This document shows positions 14,997 through 18,417 of a DNA stretch of 18,417 bases, piece after piece. The stretch spans positions 1-18,417 of the forward strand of contig DATAYF010000659.1 of the NCBI GenBank assembly GCA_036272735.1. Direction: 5' to 3'. A program made the translations under genes and the position numbers. Positions within the stretch are counted from its first letter, which is position 1. The number at the start of each line of letters is the position of its first letter. This stretch comes from DATAYF01 sp036272735 (GTDB lineage: Bacteria > Chloroflexota > Ktedonobacteria > Ktedonobacterales > Ktedonobacteraceae). The notes beneath the pieces were generated by a model. It was not told the origin of the DNA and did no database searches. It saw only the letters and a program-made list of their open reading frames with translations.

Positions 14997-16117
14997 CCAC
15001 GTTGGGCGACGGGTACGTACGTGGTCATCTTTGGCCCCACGTACTCGGCGCGCGGACGAATGAGCCGGTTATTGGCATACTGCTCCAACACGTGGGCGGA
15101 CCAACCCACAATACGGCTAGAGGCAAAAATCGGCGTATCCAGGTCGATAGGGACACCCAGATAGTAGTAGACTGAAGCCGAATAAAAATCGACGTTCGCG
15201 TACAGCCCCTTGACATCTTTTACCGTGTGCTCTACCGCGCGCGATATTTCATACCAACGCGGTTCGTCCTTGCGCTCGCCCAGTTCTTTTGAAACGGCCC
15301 GCAGATGCGTGGCGCGTGGATCATCCGTACGATACACGCGGTGTCCAAAGCCCATCACGCGCTGCTTGTTGTCGAAAGCATTGCGTATGTACGAGTCGGC
15401 ATTAGAAACCTCGCCAATACGCAATAGCATACGAATCACTTGCTCATTGGCCCCACCGTGCGACGGACCGGATAGCGCGCTAATGGCCGAAGTCATCGCG
15501 GCATACACATCAGCCAGCGTACCAGCAGTCACGCGTGCGGCAAACGTTGAAGCATTCAACTCGTGGTCAGCGTGCAAAATCAAGGCCAGATCAAGCACAT
15601 GCTCGCTATACGCGTCTGGCTTCTCACCAGTCAGCATATACAAAAAGTTTGCGGCATGCGAGCCACCGGTGAAAGGCGCAACTGGCTCGCGACCATTGCG
15701 TATATGTTCCCAACTCGTCACAATGGTTGGGAAAACAGCGGTCAAACGGGTCGCGCGCCGAACATTTGCATCAAGAGATTTATCTTGTAAATCGGGATCA
15801 AAAGCGGCAAGCGCGGAAACGCTGGTGCGCAACACATCCATAGGAGTGGTGGTCCGGGGGAGCAGACGCATCAGGTCGAGAATCTGTTTTGGCAGAACGC
15901 GCTGTGCACAGAGTTGTTGTTGGAATGCGCTCAGTTGTGCCTGTGTAGGTAAGGTTCCGTGCCAGAGTAAATAGGCTGTCTCCTCAAACGAAGAATGGTT
16001 CGCCAGATCGTGGATATCGACGCCATAATACGTGAGTTTCCCTTGCTTACCATCAAGGTCACAAATATGCGAATTCGTTACCACGATGTCTTCAAGACCA
16101 CTGGTAGTCGTAGTCAT
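14993..16117 (-). CDS. Citrate synthase
   Basis: 374 residues from the ATG at 16117, chosen because GGAGG lies 6 bases before it; the more upstream ORF start at 16159 lacks a ribosome site. Citrate synthase condenses acetyl-CoA with oxaloacetate, the entry step of the citric acid cycle in the cytoplasm. Catalytic residues are visible: H220 in GPSHGGANE, H259 in MGFGHRVYRTDDPRA and D310 in NVDFYSASVYYYLG. HADHELNAS (182-190) is also conserved. Length matches the short dimeric type; 2-methylcitrate synthases share this pattern, so the propionate route cannot be excluded. The stop codon overlaps the stop of the convergent kinase gene. A structured leader, an extended -10 promoter and a 22-bp tandem repeat lie upstream. 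Confidence 0.93.
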   Translation of the reverse strand: MTTTTSGLEDIVVTNSHICDLDGKQGKLTYYGVDIHDLANHSSFEETAYLLWHGTLPTQAQLSAFQQQLCAQRVLPKQILDLMRLLPRTTTPMDVLRTSVSALAAFDPDLQDKSLDANVRRATRLTAVFPTIVTSWEHIRNGREPVAPFTGGSHAANFLYMLTGEKPDAYSEHVLDLALILHADHELNASTFAARVTAGTLADVYAAMTSAISALSGPSHGGANEQVIRMLLRIGEVSNADSYIRNAFDNKQRVMGFGHRVYRTDDPRATHLRAVSKELGERKDEPRWYEISRAVEHTVKDVKGLYANVDFYSASVYYYLGVPIDLDTPIFASSRIVGWSAHVLEQYANNRLIRPRAEYVGPKMTTYVPVAQRG

Positions 16118-16250
16118 AAAAATCCTCCAGAGGGAGATGTTGCTTCGTTTGCTACCCATATGATATGAGGTGGAACACAGAGGAAGACCCCGATCTTTAC
16201 GGGGTCCGCGTCTGCTTCCACATCGAAGCAGGAATTTTCGTTGATCGTGC
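16118..16250 (-). promoter_or_regulatory. Structured 5' leader of citrate synthase
   Basis: About 130 bases of leader on the minus strand contain two perfect 7-bp hairpins: CTGCTTC/GAAGCAG (around 16212-16231) and GACCCCG/CGGGGTC (around 16186-16206). A later CGAAGCA (16147-16141) could pair instead with the first TGCTTCG, an alternative fold that would free or mask the region before the ribosome site. No known riboswitch or T-box motif is recognised. Confidence 0.35.
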
Positions 16251-16256
16251 CTCTAC

Positions 16257-16266
16257 ATTATAACAG
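16257..16266 (-). promoter_or_regulatory. Extended -10 promoter of citrate synthase
   Basis: On the minus strand the sequence TG-T-TATAAT (16265-16257) is an extended -10 element. The -35 region is poor (TGGCGG-like at 16286-16281), which is usual for extended -10 promoters and allows activator control. Predicted start is near 16250. Confidence 0.55.
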
Positions 16267-16328
16267 TTTTTCGCAGGACACCGCCATATAACCAGCTAAC
16301 ATTACTCCAGTAAACTGGATTTTAGTCG

Positions 16329-16372
16329 ATAGATGTCGTGTTGTCTGTCAATAGATGTCGTGTTGTCTGTCA
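16329..16372. repeat. Perfect 22-bp direct tandem repeat (two copies)
   Basis: The unit at 16329-16350, beginning ATAGATGTCG, is repeated without change at 16351-16372. The period is about two DNA turns. It lies 70-115 bases upstream of the citrate synthase -10 and just beyond the 3' end of tnpB. It could be an activator site pair or a slip-strand duplication next to the transposon end. Confidence 0.8.
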
Positions 16373-16408
16373 CCAGTGGGCCTGTGTCAGCGTGCTATCA
16401 AGAGTCAG

Positions 16409-17728
16409 TTACTCCAGCCCTAGAAGGGCGGGGCTTGTGTCTGGACTCCACCGCAACTCAGCATATCTTTTGAGACATGCTGCTTTGGCTTCAGCGTTCG
16501 ACACATCAGGGTGTATTGACAAAATACCCGTACTCATCCAGTCTTGCCGAATGAGCAGCGTTCTCAGGGTCACATTTCTGGCCCCTACCAGATCAGCATG
16601 CAGGGTGTAATGACAATTCTGACAGACGAACAGCAATCCCTTACGAGGACGGTTTTCGCGGGCAGTATACCCACACATCGGACAGGTTTGGCTCGTAAAG
16701 TGCGCGTCTGCCTTGAGAGCCATACTCTCATGCAGCAAGGCTTTGTAGGCAATCATGCTGTGCAACGCTGCAAAGGCCCATTTCGAGGTCGCGGCGTTAG
16801 CGCGGCGTTGCTTTTTGATCGTCTTCTTGCCTCGTTTGCGGCGGATGCGCTCTCGAATGTCGGCCAAGTTTTCCAGTCCGATCAGACTATGGGGATGCTG
16901 CTCGACAATCCGCTTACTCACGACATGATTGGTACCTTGCTTCAACCGTCTCTCTCGTCCACTAATCGCCACAAGACGGCGGGTTGCGGAACGAGTGCCT
17001 TTATGTTGCAGACGCTTTTTCAGTCGTGCGTAGTGGTTTGCTTTGGGAACGATACTCTTGCCAGAATAAAAGGCGCAAGTTCCTTTCGTGGTAGAAGATA
17101 CTGCAAGGTAGCGTATCCCGACATCAACGCCCACCACATTGCTATGCGTTTGGGGCACCGGGTCGGGTGCCCTGACCCCAAGGGATACCAACAAGTAGAA
17201 CGTTTTCTTGGGCTTGTCGTACCACAGTTTGGCCGCCCCAATATTGGCTCCATGCTGCATCAGAGCGACATGCTTGTGATAGCCCGTGTAGGGGACAATC
17301 ACGCGCCCTTCAAGCGTCAAAATGCTGACGTGTTGCTCCTGCTTGAAACTGTAGTCATGCCCAAAATGATACTCAAGCGTGGGAGACACGTACTTGGGAG
17401 CTTGGTCCAGTCCCTTGTAGCGCTTTTTCGTGCGTCCATCACGACGGGCCTCCGCGTTCTGCTTGACCTTTGTCCACAAGCCCTTATACGTAGCTCCCAC
17501 TTGGCGGGGAACGCTACAGGCCATTTGTGCAGGGAGATGAAATTGCGCGCGAAGATCGGTATAGGTTCCGTCTTGCAAGCCAACCTTGTTGCTCATCTTG
17601 CCATGTTCAAAGGCATAGTGAGACACAAAGTTCAAGGCATCGCGGTATGCCAGTTGCATACTACGCACTGCCTTGAATTGTTCAGAGGTCGTATGCAGTT
17701 TGATTTTTGCACTCAGGGTTGTTTGCAC
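16409..17728 (-). CDS. tnpB: TnpB-family RNA-guided nuclease (IS200/IS605 OrfB)
   Basis: 439 residues, full length. The RuvC catalytic triad is intact: D202 in GVDVGIRYLAV, E286 in IGLENL and D379 in LHADLVGARNV. The zinc finger has CPMCG (C349/C352) and CQNC (C369/C372). The N-terminal part (SAKIKLHTTSEQFKAVRSM) is the usual TnpB start. TnpB cuts DNA guided by a right-end omega-RNA (reRNA), helps keep the element in the genome, and is the ancestor of Cas12. The GTG start at 17728 has no ribosome site. TTGACA (17764-17759) with TACACA 17 bases further would start transcription at about the GTG, giving a leaderless mRNA. No tnpA is present, so the element is non-autonomous. The omega-RNA should run through the tnpB 3' end into 16300-16410. 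Confidence 0.92.
   Translation of the reverse strand: MQTTLSAKIKLHTTSEQFKAVRSMQLAYRDALNFVSHYAFEHGKMSNKVGLQDGTYTDLRAQFHLPAQMACSVPRQVGATYKGLWTKVKQNAEARRDGRTKKRYKGLDQAPKYVSPTLEYHFGHDYSFKQEQHVSILTLEGRVIVPYTGYHKHVALMQHGANIGAAKLWYDKPKKTFYLLVSLGVRAPDPVPQTHSNVVGVDVGIRYLAVSSTTKGTCAFYSGKSIVPKANHYARLKKRLQHKGTRSATRRLVAISGRERRLKQGTNHVVSKRIVEQHPHSLIGLENLADIRERIRRKRGKKTIKKQRRANAATSKWAFAALHSMIAYKALLHESMALKADAHFTSQTCPMCGYTARENRPRKGLLFVCQNCHYTLHADLVGARNVTLRTLLIRQDWMSTGILSIHPDVSNAEAKAACLKRYAELRWSPDTSPALLGLE
16414..16444 (-). repeat. Right-end hairpin of the TnpB element, inside the tnpB 3' end
   Basis: Stem GCCCT/AGGGC (16417-16421 and 16425-16429) with a 3-base loop, and outer CCAG/CTGG (16414-16417, 16441-16444), in the last codons of tnpB. 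This is the expected place for the IS605-type right-end structure and for the 3' part of the omega-RNA scaffold. Confidence 0.5.
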
Positions 17729-17735
17729 GTACTTA

Positions 17736-17787
17736 TGTGTATCAAAGTTTCATCAGTTTGTCAAGCATATATATGCTGATGAAGCTA
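17736..17787 (-). repeat. Left-end region of the TnpB element: hairpin and putative promoter
   Basis: CATCAG (17751-17756) pairs with CTGATG (near 17776-17781), enclosing the self-complementary AGCATATATATGCT. This is the kind of imperfect hairpin found at IS200/IS605 left ends. TTGACA (17764-17759) and TACACA (17741-17736) on the minus strand, with a 17-base spacer, make a promoter for tnpB. The exact element border is not resolved. Confidence 0.45.
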
Positions 17788-17881
17788 CTAGCAAAAGGAA
17801 CGCGCCATTCCCTCCCACACATCGAATGCAGGGGTATCCTGGCGCGCCAAGAGTGAATAAGCGATGACGAGAGGAGATCTC

Positions 17882-18417
17882 ATGCGCAAATCTGTCATGA
17901 TAGGCACAGCGGCAACTATCGGTGCCATCCTGGTAACCAGGCAACTAAAAGCGCGCCGACGCCAGCCGCACTGGTCGGAGCATGTAAGCCAGACCCAGGA
18001 GTCGTATCGTCGCGCAGGCACCCGTATTCTCATCCTGGGTGCCGGATTTGGCGGACTCGCGACTGCCCTCAAGCTCGATCAGCAATTAAGCTATGCAAAC
18101 GATACCAGCGTGTTAGTGGTTGACCGCGACAACGATCTGCTGTTTACGCCGCTATTGTGGACTACCGCAAATGGGCGTACAAGTCCGAACAACGTGACGG
18201 TGCCCATCCGTAACTTCCAGAGAGGCAGGCGGTTCCATGTCTTGCACGCCGAGGTAGAGCGCATCGACCTTGACCGCAAGGAGGTACAGACATCCGCTGG
18301 CACACGTCCATACGACCTGCTCGTTACCGCTTTAGGCGGCCACACGACAATGCCAGACCTGCCAGGATTGCGCAGGTATGCCCTTCCTTTCCACACGCCA
18401 GCCGACGCGTTGCAGTT
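17882..18417 (+). CDS. Type II NADH dehydrogenase-like FAD oxidoreductase, N-terminal part
   Basis: The gene runs off the right edge; 178 complete codons are present. The ATG at 17882 is fixed by GAGGAG (17871-17876); an in-frame ATG at 17864 would add six residues but contains that ribosome site. Residues 4-19 (SVMIGTAATIGAILVT) form a short hydrophobic stretch followed by basic KARRRQ, possibly a membrane anchor. From residue 48, RILILGAGFGGLATAL is the FAD-binding GxGxxG motif, followed by VLVVDRDNDLLFTPLL, typical of NDH-2, which passes electrons from NADH to quinone without pumping protons. TALGGHTTMPDLPG near the end matches the usual start of the NADH-binding region. It lies just beyond the left end of the TnpB element, and no clear promoter is visible between them. 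Confidence 0.85.
   Translation, partial: MRKSVMIGTAATIGAILVTRQLKARRRQPHWSEHVSQTQESYRRAGTRILILGAGFGGLATALKLDQQLSYANDTSVLVVDRDNDLLFTPLLWTTANGRTSPNNVTVPIRNFQRGRRFHVLHAEVERIDLDRKEVQTSAGTRPYDLLVTALGGHTTMPDLPGLRRYALPFHTPADALQ

Noticed and set aside
15210..15974. 254-residue plus-strand frame
   Set aside because: Antisense of citrate synthase; Ser/Arg-rich shadow without motifs.
16118..16250. T-box or known riboswitch before citrate synthase
   Set aside because: No T-box sequence, specifier loop or recognisable riboswitch core; only generic hairpins.
16329..16372. Possible CRISPR array
   Set aside because: The two 22-bp repeats are contiguous with no spacer, and no cas genes are present.
16544..17779. 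411-residue open frame on the plus strand
   Set aside because: It is the antisense of tnpB, whose RuvC and zinc-finger motifs are complete; the plus-strand product has no recognisable domain or ribosome site.

Overview
The window looks like a chromosomal segment of a Ktedonobacteria-type bacterium (Chloroflexota). This is inferred from gene style, not proved. The clues are an XRE-HTH protein fused to a TPR-like region, a Ser/Thr kinase carrying double zinc ribbons, IscB and TnpB nucleases of the IS200/IS605 world, moderate GC, and classical sigma-A promoters (TTGACA/TATAAT).

Left part (1-5700): the 3' end of an IscB-like RNA-guided nuclease whose last codons encode a long transposon-end-like hairpin. 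It touches the start of a GNAT acetyltransferase gene. A minus-strand conserved protein of unknown function follows, then a strongly promoted XRE/TPR-like regulator. Facing it is a minus-strand pair for sugar or sugar-acid oxidation: a Gfo/Idh/MocA oxidoreductase and a uronate-dehydrogenase-like SDR. A strong hairpin separates them from the regulator.

Middle (5700-9421): an orphan soluble histidine kinase, then tRNA-Arg(UCU) on the minus strand, divergent from a single-gene sufB unit. sufB has a perfect-consensus promoter with an inverted repeat on its -35, and a clean intrinsic terminator. Next comes a gene-poor leader of about 600 bp with a promoter, an 11-codon ORF with a Shine-Dalgarno, and several hairpins.

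Right part (9422-18417): two overlapping, visibly GC-richer ABC exporter genes whose motifs predict a heterodimer with one degenerate ATP site. Then a kinase / double zinc ribbon / pseudokinase protein, convergent with citrate synthase. The two stop codons overlap, and a perfect 19-bp hairpin lies inside the kinase 3' end. Upstream of citrate synthase are a structured leader and a perfect 22-bp tandem repeat, then an intact TnpB whose last codons also form a hairpin. The window ends inside a type II NADH dehydrogenase-like gene.

The most system-like parts are the exporter with its leader and the neighbouring kinase-pseudokinase protein, and the two OMEGA-type nucleases near the window edges. 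No CRISPR array, prophage or complete autonomous transposon (no TnpA) is visible.
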